Assembly (NCBI RefSeq): GCF_013385825.1
Contig: NZ_JACAPG010000025.1
Span: 1 to 64,000, forward strand
From: Pseudomonas reactans
GTDB taxonomy: Bacteria > Pseudomonadota > Gammaproteobacteria > Pseudomonadales > Pseudomonadaceae
Length of the DNA stretch: 64,000 nt
Direction: 5' to 3'
Part shown: in pieces, positions 35,413 to 45,001 of the stretch
Numbering within the stretch: position 1 is the first letter of the stretch
How the letters are laid out: the number at the start of each line of letters is the position of its first letter
The notes under the pieces: model-generated
Database searches by the model: none
Told to the model about the DNA's origin: nothing
The model's input: only the letters and a program-made list of their open reading frames with translations
Position numbers and translations under genes: made by a program

Positions 35413-35554
35413 TGACTCATCCTGATTTCCCACATTCTAACCTCCGCACGCGGGCGGCGAGAACAGCCGTCATGGCGATTGCACATCAATTGGAACTTAT
35501 TCTCGTTTGAGAGCACCTAAAAAATTCAGGACATTCCCACCATGGAGAACGAAA

Positions 35555-35824
35555 ATGCTGAAGAAAACCTTAGTCGCGTTGTGTGCAACCGCCGCACTGC
35601 TCAGTGCTGGCGCCGCCCTGGCGGATAAACCGGGGGCGGGCTGGATCACCATTGAAAAAGCCATCGAAGTCGCCAAGACCAAGGCCGGTTATGTAGAGGT
35701 CTACGCGGCCGAAGCCGACGACAATGGCTATTGGGAAGTCAAAGGGCGCAAGTCCGATGGCACGGTCTATGAAGCGCGCATTGATGGCGCATCGGGCAAT
35801 ATCCTGCGAGATCAGAAAGACTGA
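35555..35824 (+). CDS. PepSY domain small periplasmic protein
   Basis: An 89-residue protein with a signal peptide (MLKKTLVALCATAALLSAGA, cleavage after ALA) and one PepSY unit: ITIEKAIEVAKTKAGYVEVY, then YWEVKGRKSDGTVYEARID. Such proteins bind or inhibit periplasmic partners, but no specific role can be given. GGAGA sits before ATG 35555. It is divergent from fecR. Confidence 0.83.
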   Translation: MLKKTLVALCATAALLSAGAALADKPGAGWITIEKAIEVAKTKAGYVEVYAAEADDNGYWEVKGRKSDGTVYEARIDGASGNILRDQKD

Positions 35825-35833
35825 CGCTGCCTG

Positions 35834-35857
35834 CCAGGAGCCCTCCAGGGCTCCTGG
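35834..35857. terminator. Hairpin between the PepSY gene and the large toxin-like gene
   Basis: A perfect 10-bp stem (35834-35843 with 35848-35857) with a 4-base loop lies between two convergent stop codons. It lacks a T tract on either side, so it may act as a weak terminator or an mRNA end protector. Confidence 0.5.
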
Positions 35858-35875
35858 ATCCAATGGGTCGACTTA

Positions 35876-38800
35876 TCAAGGGTCGAGCTCACGCCCCATT
35901 TCACAAATAAGCTGGGCAACGGAGTCGGCGTTGCGCAGGATTGTGTCAATGCGTTTTTCTGCTGATGCAGTATTCAAAAATGCCTTACGGGCGTCATTGA
36001 TGCTTGTGGTGGCTGTGGTTTCCATGATGGCCTTGGCGGCCAGGTCGTCCGAGTTGGCAGAGTCCATAGTCACCCAATTACCGGAGCCACTGGAGCCACT
36101 GGAGCTGCCGGAGCTAGGGAACCATCGCGAGAACAGCTGACGAAACGGTGTGCGCAGCGACAGAATGTTGCTCTGAAAGTCCCTCAACAATGCGTGTTCG
36201 TCCCTCCCTCTTTGAGTCCTGGTATCGATCAGGTCCAGGAACGGCCGGCGGGCTTCGGTGTAGCAGATATCCTCGGTACGCGAGTAGAGGTGGGAAAACT
36301 CGTGGATCAATGTGGACGCTCGCGCATGGCCTGCAATGTTGAAGGGGGCGGTCAATAGATTTGCGTACTTGTGTTGCAGTATTCGTTGATCAAAGAACAG
36401 ATCGGTAAAAAAAACCCGTTCCTTTTTGTCGCCATCGACGACGAATGCGACCACCTGTTGCGCCGTATGTCTTCTGGCCCCAACCACGAAACGTGACATG
36501 TCCCATCCGTCAAGGTCGGGGTCTTGCAACGCTATGCACAGGGGGGTGATGGCGTCGTACACTTTTTTTCGGATGCCAGTGTCAATATGTCCGACATCAA
36601 AAACTCTCTTCAGGATCCCCTCTAGGCGTGTGCCTTTAGCCCGCTTTTGGAGTTGGGCCATGTTATGCATTGCACGTAATGCATAAGTTCTTGCGATATC
36701 CAGTGCCTCGATAATTTGCCAGGCCTTGGTCGGGTAGAGCCGGCGAACCTCTTCCATGCCACTGGCTTCGATATTCATGTCCAGCCCGGCGCTCAAGCGG
36801 CTCACGAAATCATTACCTAGCCGTGTGATGACTTGGCCGTATCGCAGTGGGTGATGATCCGGATCAAGCACCAGTTGGTGCTGAGGTGTACTGGAGAGCC
36901 GCGGGCCTTCGCTGCTGGCGGGCAGGTCGGTTATCCGCAGTTGTGGGGTTTTCTTGATCGGGTAGACCTTACCCTCCACGGCACCGTAAAGCGTCTTGCC
37001 GTCTGCGGTCGCGTAGAGGCCTGTTCCTGCTTGCTTTTGCAAGTCTTGCAACGCCACCTGGCTGATTTCGAAGGATTGCAGACGTGTGCGCCTGGGGTCG
37101 GTCACGTCGATGTCCTTGACGGTAGGTGCAACGACGGTATTGTCGGTCCTAAGGTCGCTCGCGTTAACTTCCTCGTAGGCAGGAGGAAGGGCTTCGGGCG
37201 CTGGCGTGCGAATCAACCATCCCACCCCTGCCATCGTGGCCATACCGAGAATGAACGAACGCAATGCATGCCGCCAATGATGCTGTTGCAGGGCCTCGGC
37301 GGAGTCTTTGAATAGTTCATAGCTCTGCCAGAGTAAAGCGGGTATCTGTAGTTTTCCCGGCAAGAGTCGCACGGAGATCTGCACGCCGCTGCTCAAGAGA
37401 CTTTTGATGGTGTCCCAACGGCTCTGCCCATCGGGGTCTTGCTGAGCGTTAAGCATTCGCCCCATCACCACCTGGTTGTCCTGATAAAGCTGCTTGATGG
37501 CGTGGCCTTTGATCGGTTGATTGGCCAAGGTGATTTCGGAGGTGGCACCCGCGGTGCTGGCCAGTAGATTTTTATATTTCGTTTTGTCAGCGCCCTCCAG
37601 GTGGGCAGTGATCCAGTCTTGCAGTTTGCCAGGTACATTCAGATGGCTGAGAAACTGCACAGTGTTTTCGAACTCCATGAAGCACTGGCCGGGATAGTAA
37701 GGCGCGTAGAGAATCAGCGGCCCAGTGGTACCTGCGCTGATCACGTAAAGCCCAAGTGCCTTTGCGATGCTGGCGCCTGGTGTGGCAATCATCTCAAGGG
37801 GACGAATGGTCGCGGTGGCACCTGCGATCGTGGCCCGGGCGATGGCGTCCGGCATGTCGACGACCTGCTGAATCAGGTTGTAGCCAGTTTCCGATAGCCG
37901 TTCTTGCAGTTTTAGCGCATGGGCGTGTTGCAACAGTTGCCACGGCAATTGCCGGATAAAACGCAGCTCACGCTCCAGTGCGCCTGGTCGGTCGGGGGCC
38001 AGTTTCTCTTTCAGGTAATCGTGAGCGACCTGGGCGATGTTCAATTTGAGCAGGAGTTGCCGGATCGTCGATTCAGTCAGTTGCGTTGCGCTTGACTCCA
38101 CGGTAAAGGAACTCGCCTGCTCGTTGATGTGAGCCAGGGCGTAGTCGGTAAGGTTCCGTTGTTGACCGCCCAAGGCGAGCCGTGGCGTGATAAAGACGTC
38201 TTCCGGGTAAACGGAATAGTCCACCAGCATATCGTTCAGTTTGTCGTGAACCTGCTGGCGCAATGAGAAAAGCTCGTACAGATAGTCTTTTTCATCCTGG
38301 GTATTGAGCCGATATTGCTCAAGCAGCTCAGCATGGTGCTGCTGTTCAGCAGGGCCCGCCATGCCCAGCCAGGCGGGTAGTGAGCGTTGTGCGACAAAAT
38401 GATGGGCGAGCTGTGCAGCCCCTCCAAGGACTGGGGTAGGCAACACCGCCATAAGCTTCAATAGTGCTTTGCCGGTGGGTTTCTGTGCCAGCCAATGGGC
38501 CCGTTGGGCGATGTAGTGGTCGATCCAGGACTGCTGGCGGTTTTCGCTGACCGACCCGGTGATCAGCCAGAACGCCCCCAAGGTATGGACGGCGTGGGGC
38601 AGGCGCTGGTGAGGGTCAAGGTTTTCCAAGAGTGCCAGACTCGCGGCAGGATCCTTAAGGCGCCTCTCGAGCTCCTCTTTTGCCAAGAGCGCAGAGGCGA
38701 AGGCTTCCAGGCCCCAGGCGGGGGTCCAGAGAATCGCGTGACCCGAATGGTGGTGGTCCAGGCCGCCGCGTTCGGTGATCATCAGGCAATTGGCCAGGCT

Positions 38801-40981
38801 GTGGCGCAGTGTCTCGTTGTCACGTTGGACGGTGATGCGATAGACATCCGGGATAAAACCTTCAAGGTCCTCCCGCCGACGACGGTCGGGGTTGTCCAGG
38901 TCAAACACGGCCTGAACGATGGCTTCGTCCCTGGGGTTCAGGGTTTTGTTAAGGCGTCGCAGTTGGGCCTGGTTCAGTATCGCGTTGGACATCGTGTAGC
39001 TCAACACCGGTAGCAGTTTCTCCAGGTGCTGACGGGGAACGTCTTCGATCTTGTTTTCTTTATAGAAGTTCACGACGTTATCGACAATCTGATTGAATGT
39101 TTTGACGTCTACCCTGGACAGTTTCTTCCCGTAACCCATATTACCTCGCTCGTAAATGCCGTATCGAGCGAACTCAGGAATTGGGCGAAAACCTTCCGCT
39201 AGGCGCTTGGCGAATTGCTCCGACACGCTCTCACTCCCCAGCGGCCATTCCAGCGGGGAGGGGATGGCATCTTCGGCGTAGAGATGGATGTACAGGTTTG
39301 CAAGGTTGAGTGATCTCTCTTCCTTGCGAGATAACTCATCGGCCAGTGGGGCTGTGATGGACGGCAGTGGGTTGATCTGGGCCTCCAGTGCGCCCGGGAT
39401 ATCAATCAGCTGTTTATGCAACTGCTCCGCTCGTTTAGCAGCGACCGAAATGGGTCGAAGAGGATCAGCCAACACAGAGTGGGTGGTCCAGCGGTGTGCA
39501 GTGTCCAGCGTCAAGAGCTTGTCATCGACCATGAAGCGCACGTCCATGGCGTGATCCAGCAGTGCCGAAAGGTTGATGTCGCCGCGTTCACGTCGGAACT
39601 GTCCGAGAACGTAGATCAGGTTCTGTCGTTGTTTGTCGATGATGCCCTCCATCAGGTGTTCGAACACGTTGCCGACAATCAGGTTGCCGCTGACTGACGG
39701 TTGGGTAAAACCGATAAACAACAGGCGTTCCTCCAGGGACAGGAAGTTGTAGGCATCGTCTTCGTAGGCGGGCGCCTTGACCATTGCCTTTAAGAACTGA
39801 ATCAGGTCGTCGTGATCGGCCAGTACCTGCAATCCCTTGGGCGGCGAGTAAAACCAGGTATGCGCATTCGCGATCATCACCGAACTGCTCAGCTCGACGA
39901 AATGAGAGGCGTGCTCCCAGAATCGCACCGTCTCAAAGCGTAATCCGTCACTGGCTTGCGTGCGCGGCGCTCCGTTGGCGTGGTAGAGGGCGGCCAGTTC
40001 ATCGGCTTGTTCAGGTGTGATGATCTCACTCTGGCGTTTGAGCAATAGATCGATTCGGGCCTTGTGCTCCATGGTGTGCGCCAGGAGTTCGCGACGTGAG
40101 GTGCCGTTTGGCGACTCTGTGTTCCAGAACGTCTCAAGGGCATTTTGCAAGAACGATGATAATTGTTCTGATGCCTGTTTCAGGCCGCCTTCCCAGCGGG
40201 TTGCGTTGTTGGAGGCGGTGATGGATTGGGGATGAAAGAACTCGCGGGTTTGGCCCACCGGCCAGGTTTGCTGACGGTAAATCATCAAGAGCACCTCGCT
40301 GATCGACAGCGAACTGACCCATTGCCGCGGTTCCCCTTCCGTGGGTGGTAATTTGAAGAAATTGACTCGGGTCCGGTTGGGGTCAAGCCTGGGGAAGAGT
40401 GAGTGAAACACGGCTGTGAGGAGCGCCTGGAGCATCGTGTCGAGGCTGGGTAACTTCACCAGCTCGGCGAGCACGGCTTGCAGGTTGAGCGTTTGCTGGT
40501 GGTCGATGGCGGCTTTCTGCTCGTCAAATACATCGCCCTCAATATCCACAGGCGTCAGCAGCAGGGTGCGGGGCAGCCTCAATCCTGAACGCGTGCCCAG
40601 AGCAATGAACTGCAAGAGTTCATCGGCCTTGGCCGGCGTGTTGAAGCGCTCAGTCAGCTCACTGAGTAATAGCGCTCGACTTTCAAATTTTTCCAGCCCG
40701 CCATACGGTGTGTAGAGAAAGGCGCTGGTGTAGGTGCCTGTTGAACTCATCATGAAACTGCCCACCAGTTCCAACTCCGCGGGGCTGTTTTTATTCAGCC
40801 AAAGCGTCTGGGCGATCATGGGGGGAACTTGCTTGCGTCGCTCCTCATTGCTGCTCAAAGGCAAGCTGCGCAGAAACTCCCTGTCGCTGGCGTTGATTCC
40901 GAAGTGTCGTTCGCGATCGCGCTCCTTCCAGGCTGAACGCAGGACCTCAGGAAAAAAATAGGGTGGTTGTACCTGACTCAT
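35876..40981 (-). CDS. Giant DUF6543/dermonecrotic-toxin-like protein with C-terminal metalloprotease motif
   Basis: A single 1701-residue frame, the largest in the window. The long N-terminal and middle part resembles the DUF6543 (dermonecrotic toxin-like) proteins of pseudomonads, including a GPLILYAPYYPGQCFMEFE segment near residue 1080-1100. A hydrophobic stretch at about 1237-1256 (SFILGMATMAGVGWLI) could cross a membrane. Near the C-terminus HEFSH at 1560-1564 is followed by TEDICY (1569-1574), close to the HExxH plus TxDxxY layout of aspzincin (M35) proteases, then a low-complexity Ser/Gly run. No signal peptide is seen. The start is set at ATG 40981 with GAGGG before it. Target and secretion route are unknown; I infer toxin-like activity from family resemblance. 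Confidence 0.75.
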   Translation of the reverse strand: MSQVQPPYFFPEVLRSAWKERDRERHFGINASDREFLRSLPLSSNEERRKQVPPMIAQTLWLNKNSPAELELVGSFMMSSTGTYTSAFLYTPYGGLEKFESRALLLSELTERFNTPAKADELLQFIALGTRSGLRLPRTLLLTPVDIEGDVFDEQKAAIDHQQTLNLQAVLAELVKLPSLDTMLQALLTAVFHSLFPRLDPNRTRVNFFKLPPTEGEPRQWVSSLSISEVLLMIYRQQTWPVGQTREFFHPQSITASNNATRWEGGLKQASEQLSSFLQNALETFWNTESPNGTSRRELLAHTMEHKARIDLLLKRQSEIITPEQADELAALYHANGAPRTQASDGLRFETVRFWEHASHFVELSSSVMIANAHTWFYSPPKGLQVLADHDDLIQFLKAMVKAPAYEDDAYNFLSLEERLLFIGFTQPSVSGNLIVGNVFEHLMEGIIDKQRQNLIYVLGQFRRERGDINLSALLDHAMDVRFMVDDKLLTLDTAHRWTTHSVLADPLRPISVAAKRAEQLHKQLIDIPGALEAQINPLPSITAPLADELSRKEERSLNLANLYIHLYAEDAIPSPLEWPLGSESVSEQFAKRLAEGFRPIPEFARYGIYERGNMGYGKKLSRVDVKTFNQIVDNVVNFYKENKIEDVPRQHLEKLLPVLSYTMSNAILNQAQLRRLNKTLNPRDEAIVQAVFDLDNPDRRRREDLEGFIPDVYRITVQRDNETLRHSLANCLMITERGGLDHHHSGHAILWTPAWGLEAFASALLAKEELERRLKDPAASLALLENLDPHQRLPHAVHTLGAFWLITGSVSENRQQSWIDHYIAQRAHWLAQKPTGKALLKLMAVLPTPVLGGAAQLAHHFVAQRSLPAWLGMAGPAEQQHHAELLEQYRLNTQDEKDYLYELFSLRQQVHDKLNDMLVDYSVYPEDVFITPRLALGGQQRNLTDYALAHINEQASSFTVESSATQLTESTIRQLLLKLNIAQVAHDYLKEKLAPDRPGALERELRFIRQLPWQLLQHAHALKLQERLSETGYNLIQQVVDMPDAIARATIAGATATIRPLEMIATPGASIAKALGLYVISAGTTGPLILYAPYYPGQCFMEFENTVQFLSHLNVPGKLQDWITAHLEGADKTKYKNLLASTAGATSEITLANQPIKGHAIKQLYQDNQVVMGRMLNAQQDPDGQSRWDTIKSLLSSGVQISVRLLPGKLQIPALLWQSYELFKDSAEALQQHHWRHALRSFILGMATMAGVGWLIRTPAPEALPPAYEEVNASDLRTDNTVVAPTVKDIDVTDPRRTRLQSFEISQVALQDLQKQAGTGLYATADGKTLYGAVEGKVYPIKKTPQLRITDLPASSEGPRLSSTPQHQLVLDPDHHPLRYGQVITRLGNDFVSRLSAGLDMNIEASGMEEVRRLYPTKAWQIIEALDIARTYALRAMHNMAQLQKRAKGTRLEGILKRVFDVGHIDTGIRKKVYDAITPLCIALQDPDLDGWDMSRFVVGARRHTAQQVVAFVVDGDKKERVFFTDLFFDQRILQHKYANLLTAPFNIAGHARASTLIHEFSHLYSRTEDICYTEARRPFLDLIDTRTQRGRDEHALLRDFQSNILSLRTPFRQLFSRWFPSSGSSSGSSGSGNWVTMDSANSDDLAAKAIMETTATTSINDARKAFLNTASAEKRIDTILRNADSVAQLICEMGRELDP

Positions 40982-41191
40982 TGGGTGGACCCTCAAAGGC
41001 GTTGAGGCGGTGCACATGGCCCGCCCGAGAAGTCGTGAGCCTAGAGTCGTCGTCCCATGGAGCGGCAGTAGATATGTCTGACACGCCGGGCCGCTTGTCG
41101 TGGTCGACAGCCACGCGCGAAACACTGTTTAATCGTCACTGCCGATTGTTCGTACGCAGTGCCCCTTCCAATAATTAAACGGGAGCTACCG

Positions 41192-42229
41192 ATGTCTGCA
41201 TCGCCTTTGGATCACGACGCTTCAACCACGCACCTCAGCTACGAGACATTGACGCTGCTGTTACAGCGCATCTTTCTCCGGCACGGCACGTCTGAATCGG
41301 TGGCTCAGGTACTGGCCGAGAACTGCGCCAGCGCCGAGCGTGACGGGGCCCATAGCCACGGGGTGTTTCGCGTGCCTGGCTATGTGTCGACGTTGAACAG
41401 TGGTTGGGTCAACGGCAAGGCAGTGCCCATCGTTGAAGACGTCGCCAGTGGCTATGTGCGGGTGGATGCGGCGAATGGTTTTGCCCAGCCGGCACTCGCA
41501 GCCGCCCGGTCACTGTTGGTAGACAAGGCCCGCAGTGCTGGTATTGCGCTGTTGGCCATTCACAACTCCCATCACTTTGCCGCGTTGTGGCCAGACGTCG
41601 AGCCCTTTGCCGAAGAAGGCCTGGTGGCGCTGAGCGTGGTCAATAGCATGACCTGTGTGGTGCCCCATGGCGCCGACCGGCCGTTGTTCGGCACCAACCC
41701 GATCGCGTTCGCTGCACCACGGGCGGACGGCCCTCCCATTGTGTTTGACCTCGCCACCAGCGCCATCGCCCACGGCGACGTGCAGATTGCCGCACGCAAA
41801 GGCGAGCGCCTGCCACCGGGCATGGGCGTCGACAGCCTCGGTCAGCCGACCCAGGACCCCAAGGCCATTCTTGAAGGCGGGGCGCTATTGCCGTTTGGCG
41901 GGCACAAGGGCTCGGCGCTGTCGATGATGGTCGAGTTGCTGGCGGCGGCGTTGACGGGCGGCAACTTTTCGTTCGAGTTCAATTGGTCGGAGCATCCGGG
42001 GGCACGTACGCCCTGGACCGGCCAGTTGGTGATTGTGATCGACCCGAGCAAAACCACCGGGCAAAGCTTCGCCGAGCGCAGCCAGGAACTGGTGCGGCAG
42101 ATGCATGCAGCGGGGTTGCGGCGGTTGCCGGGGGATCGACGTCATCGTACGCGCGCGAAGTCCCAGCAGGCAGGTATTGAAATGGACACGAAAGATCTTA
42201 GGCAGTTGCAGGCACTGGCCGAAGATTGA
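41192..42229 (+). CDS. dpkA: Delta1-piperideine-2-carboxylate/Delta1-pyrroline-2-carboxylate reductase
   Basis: A 345-residue NADPH-dependent reductase of the malate/L-lactate (Ldh2) superfamily. The diagnostic run includes ERDGAHSHGVFR, HNSHHFAALW, VPHGADRPLFGTNPIAF and GGHKGSALSMMVE. It closely resembles DpkA of P. putida, which makes L-pipecolate from D-lysine-derived piperideine-2-carboxylate and L-proline from pyrroline-2-carboxylate. GGGAG precedes ATG 41192. It is divergent from the toxin-like gene. Confidence 0.9.
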   Translation: MSASPLDHDASTTHLSYETLTLLLQRIFLRHGTSESVAQVLAENCASAERDGAHSHGVFRVPGYVSTLNSGWVNGKAVPIVEDVASGYVRVDAANGFAQPALAAARSLLVDKARSAGIALLAIHNSHHFAALWPDVEPFAEEGLVALSVVNSMTCVVPHGADRPLFGTNPIAFAAPRADGPPIVFDLATSAIAHGDVQIAARKGERLPPGMGVDSLGQPTQDPKAILEGGALLPFGGHKGSALSMMVELLAAALTGGNFSFEFNWSEHPGARTPWTGQLVIVIDPSKTTGQSFAERSQELVRQMHAAGLRRLPGDRRHRTRAKSQQAGIEMDTKDLRQLQALAED

Positions 42230-42230
42230 A

Positions 42231-42257
42231 CGGGGCTGCGCCAGTTGCGCAACCCCG
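42231..42257. terminator. Convergent hairpin after dpkA
   Basis: An 11-position stem with one mismatch (42231-42241 with 42247-42257) fills the gap between the stops of dpkA and the DUF883 gene. The T-rich stretch after it is short, so it is a moderate terminator candidate for both. Confidence 0.6.
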
Positions 42258-42263
42258 ATTGTT

Positions 42264-42584
42264 TCAGTTGCGACGGCCGAGCAGCAGGCCTACGACTAGG
42301 CCAAATCCGGCGGAAATCGCCACGGTCTGCCATGGGTGGCCACCGATGTAGGTTTCGGTGGCGTCGACTACCGGCTTGCTACGTTCGCGCACGCTGGACA
42401 CCGAATCCAACGCTTGCTTGAGTTTGATGGCGACCTGTTCGCGCAGGGTTTCACCTTCCTCGCCGACCAGGGAGGCGCTGCTTTTGAGCAATTTGTCCGA
42501 TTCTTCGATCAGCGCGGTGAGTTCGCTGAAGGCTTGGTCCTTGATTTGGTCTTCGACGGCTTGGGCAGCAGTTTTGCGGGCCAT
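42264..42584 (-). CDS. ElaB/YqjD-like DUF883 membrane-anchored protein
   Basis: A 106-residue protein with a long helical region (LTALIEESDKLLKSSASLVG...) and a single C-terminal transmembrane helix in TVAISAGFGLVVGLLLGRRN. That is the ElaB/YqjD plan; E. coli members tether ribosomes to the inner membrane in stationary phase. AAGGAGT precedes the start at 42584; an upstream in-frame extension lacks such a site. Confidence 0.88.
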   Translation of the reverse strand: MARKTAAQAVEDQIKDQAFSELTALIEESDKLLKSSASLVGEEGETLREQVAIKLKQALDSVSSVRERSKPVVDATETYIGGHPWQTVAISAGFGLVVGLLLGRRN

Positions 42585-42747
42585 TGTGTGACTCCTTGCG
42601 AGTGAATGTGACAGTGAACAATGGAGTGTCGGGCGTTGGCAAAAGTTGCAGTTTTTTTGCCGACCGGCCGTTTCGAGCAAAATCCGGATCAGGAAAATTC
42701 GACCTACAGTGTAAGATGTCGCCTATTTGTGCAGCAGGTAATTCAAC

Positions 42748-43002
42748 ATGAGCTTCAATCTGGCCAACAAGACCCTCGCCGAACGCGCCGAGCTGGAAGA
42801 TGAAAAGTCCCGCCTCTACGACCTGTGGCAAACCAACCTGGGCAAGGCCAAGGGCGAAGCGGCCCGCTTGTTCGGTGAGCGCGCCAAGCGCAAGGGCAAG
42901 TGGGCCGAGTGGGTGCGCGCCGAACTCGACGGCATGTCGCCGCCGGAGTTTTCGAACATGGTGCGCAGTGAGGTCAACAAGTTGATGGCGGCGGCTAAGT
43001 AA
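42748..43002 (+). CDS. Conserved small pseudomonad protein
   Basis: An 84-residue, basic and helical cytosolic protein (LANKTLAERAELEDEKSRLY, then LFGERAKRKGKWAEWVRAEL). I do not recognise a named family; its composition and codon use look real, and similar proteins occur in related species as I recall. It overlaps the stop end of the convergent LysR gene by 8 bases. Confidence 0.65.
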   Translation: MSFNLANKTLAERAELEDEKSRLYDLWQTNLGKAKGEAARLFGERAKRKGKWAEWVRAELDGMSPPEFSNMVRSEVNKLMAAAK

Positions 43003-43888
43003 AGCTCGCCACAATCGCTTCACGCACTTTCAGCAACAACGGATCGAGCTGCGCCTGTGTGCGCCAACCCAGTTCCACTGGGTAGCGCGGCAGAGCCACA
43101 GGGCAAGCCAGTACCCGCAGCCCGGTCATCGCGCCAATGGCCTCGGCGGCGTGACCGGGAATGGTCGCCACCGCCTGGCTGCCCTTGAGCAGAAAAGGCA
43201 GCGCGGCGAAGTGGCTGGTGGACGCACACACTTGTCGGCTCAGCCCTTGCGCCGCTAAACCCTCATCGGTAATCCCTATGAATCCGCCTGACGACACCAG
43301 TACGTGCTCGCGAGTGACGAACTCCTCCAGGCTGATGCTGGCCTGGTCCGAGTCCACCAGGCAGCGGTAATCGCCTTCTCCCAGTACTTGGCGGCTCAGT
43401 CGGCCCTGAGCAAAGCCACCGGCTGTGATCGCGAGGTCCAAGGTGCGATCTAGCAGGGCGCCTGCGACGATCTGGCTATGGGTCTGGCGGAAAATCACCC
43501 GTAGTTTCGGCGCCCGTCGTGCGATTTCCTCCATGAGGCGGCGCCCATAGGCAATCTCGAAATCATCCGACAGCCCCAGCACTACGGAGCGCCCCTGATA
43601 CTGCTGGTTGGCCGGATCGACCATGGCCAGGCTCTGTCGGCAGCGATCCAGTGCTTCACTGATCAGCGGTTTCAACTGGTTGGCCCTCAGGGTCGGCGCC
43701 AGGCCACGCCCGGTGCGCACAAACAATTGATCGCCATACACCTCGCGCAAACGCCGCAAGCCTGCACTGATGGCCGACTGCGTCACGCCCAGGCGCAAGG
43801 CGGCGCGGCTGGCGCTGGATTCGTCATGCAAGGCTTCGAAGGTTTTCAGCAGGTTGAGATCGATCTGGGCGATATTGATCTGGCTCAT
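42995..43888 (-). CDS. LysR family transcriptional regulator
   Basis: A 297-residue LysR-type regulator. The winged helix-turn-helix is at residues 1-62 (LLKTFEALHDESSASRAALR, then LGVTQSAISAGLRRLR), followed by a periplasmic-binding-protein-like effector domain. It is divergent from the nitrilase gene with an 81-base gap, so the nitrilase is its likely target. ATG 43888 is preferred over a GTG at 43900; neither has a strong ribosome-binding site. Confidence 0.9.
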   Translation of the reverse strand: MSQINIAQIDLNLLKTFEALHDESSASRAALRLGVTQSAISAGLRRLREVYGDQLFVRTGRGLAPTLRANQLKPLISEALDRCRQSLAMVDPANQQYQGRSVVLGLSDDFEIAYGRRLMEEIARRAPKLRVIFRQTHSQIVAGALLDRTLDLAITAGGFAQGRLSRQVLGEGDYRCLVDSDQASISLEEFVTREHVLVSSGGFIGITDEGLAAQGLSRQVCASTSHFAALPFLLKGSQAVATIPGHAAEAIGAMTGLRVLACPVALPRYPVELGWRTQAQLDPLLLKVREAIVASFT

Positions 43889-43969
43889 ATCATTCAGCAC
43901 TGAAGTGGGCTTTATTCATGATCGAGGCTGACGGGAGAATGGGCAACCCCTGACTTTGGAGTGATCGTG

Positions 43970-44896
43970 ATGCCTGTTTCTACTGTGGCCGCGTTGCAAA
44001 TCGGTTCCTTGCCCGGCGGCAAGGCTGAAACCCTGGCGCAAATTCTCGGCTATGAAGACGAAATCGTTCGTAGCGGTGCGCAACTGGTGGTGATGCCGGA
44101 GGCGTTGCTCGGTGGCTATCCCAAGGGCGAAGGGTTTGGTACGCAACTGGGTTACCGCCTGCCGGAAGGGCGTGAAGCCTTTGCTCGCTATTTTGCCAAT
44201 GCCATCGATGTGCCGGGCCCTGAAACGGAGGCGCTGGCCGGACTCTCGGCGCGCTCCGGCGCCAGCTTGGTACTCGGCGTGATCGAGCGCAGTGGTAGCA
44301 CGCTGTATTGCACCGTGCTTTATTTCGAGCCGGCGGGTGGGCTGGTGGCCAAGCACCGCAAGCTCATGCCCACTGGTACAGAAAGGCTGATCTGGGGCAA
44401 GGGCGACGGCTCCACCCTACCGGTGATTGATACGGCGGTGGGACGTGTCGGCGGTGCAGTGTGCTGGGAAAACATGATGCCGTTGCTGCGCACGGCGATG
44501 TACGCCAAGGGCGTGGAGATATGGTGCGCGCCGACGGTGGACGAGCGCGAGATGTGGCAGGTGAGCATGCGCCATGTGGCCCATGAAGGGCGTTGCTTTG
44601 TGGTGAGTGCTTGCCAGGTGCAGGCCTCCCCGGCAGCGCTGGGGATGGAGGTCGCCAATTGGCCAGCCGAACGCCCGTTGATCGCGGGTGGCAGCGTGAT
44701 TATCGGGCCCATGGGCGACATTCTGGCGGGACCGTTGCTGGGAGAGGCCGGACTGTTGACGGCACAAATCAATACCGATGAATTGGTGCGCGCACGGTAT
44801 GACTATGACGTGGTGGGGCATTATGCCCGGCCGGACGTATTCGAGTTGGTGGTGGATGAGCGCGCAAAGCCAGGCGTGCGCTACATCACCGACTAA
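43970..44896 (+). CDS. Nitrilase (carbon-nitrogen hydrolase)
   Basis: A 308-residue nitrilase-branch enzyme. The catalytic triad is Glu44 (MPEALLGGYPKG), Lys131 (KHRKLMPTGTER) and Cys165 (AVCWENMMPL). The KHRKLxPT and CWEN motifs mark true nitrilases that turn nitriles into carboxylates and ammonia, though the substrate is not known. GGAG lies before ATG 43970; an in-frame GTG at 43961 is less likely. A REP doublet follows its stop. Confidence 0.9.
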   Translation: MPVSTVAALQIGSLPGGKAETLAQILGYEDEIVRSGAQLVVMPEALLGGYPKGEGFGTQLGYRLPEGREAFARYFANAIDVPGPETEALAGLSARSGASLVLGVIERSGSTLYCTVLYFEPAGGLVAKHRKLMPTGTERLIWGKGDGSTLPVIDTAVGRVGGAVCWENMMPLLRTAMYAKGVEIWCAPTVDEREMWQVSMRHVAHEGRCFVVSACQVQASPAALGMEVANWPAERPLIAGGSVIIGPMGDILAGPLLGEAGLLTAQINTDELVRARYDYDVVGHYARPDVFELVVDERAKPGVRYITD

Positions 44897-44909
44897 AACA
44901 CAGTAACCC

Positions 44910-45001
44910 CTGTAGGAGCCGGCTTGCCGGCGATAGTGTCCGTTCAGCCAACCAATGCAGTGACTGATACTCCGCCATCGCCGGCAAGCCGGCTCCTACA
45001 G
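44910..45001. repeat. REP doublet (GAGCCGGCTTGCCGGCG type)
   Basis: Two inverted REP units (TGTAGGAGCCGGCTTGCCGG and its complement) flank a spacer of about 40 bases. The right unit runs into the neighbouring acetyltransferase gene and provides its stop codon. Confidence 0.92.
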
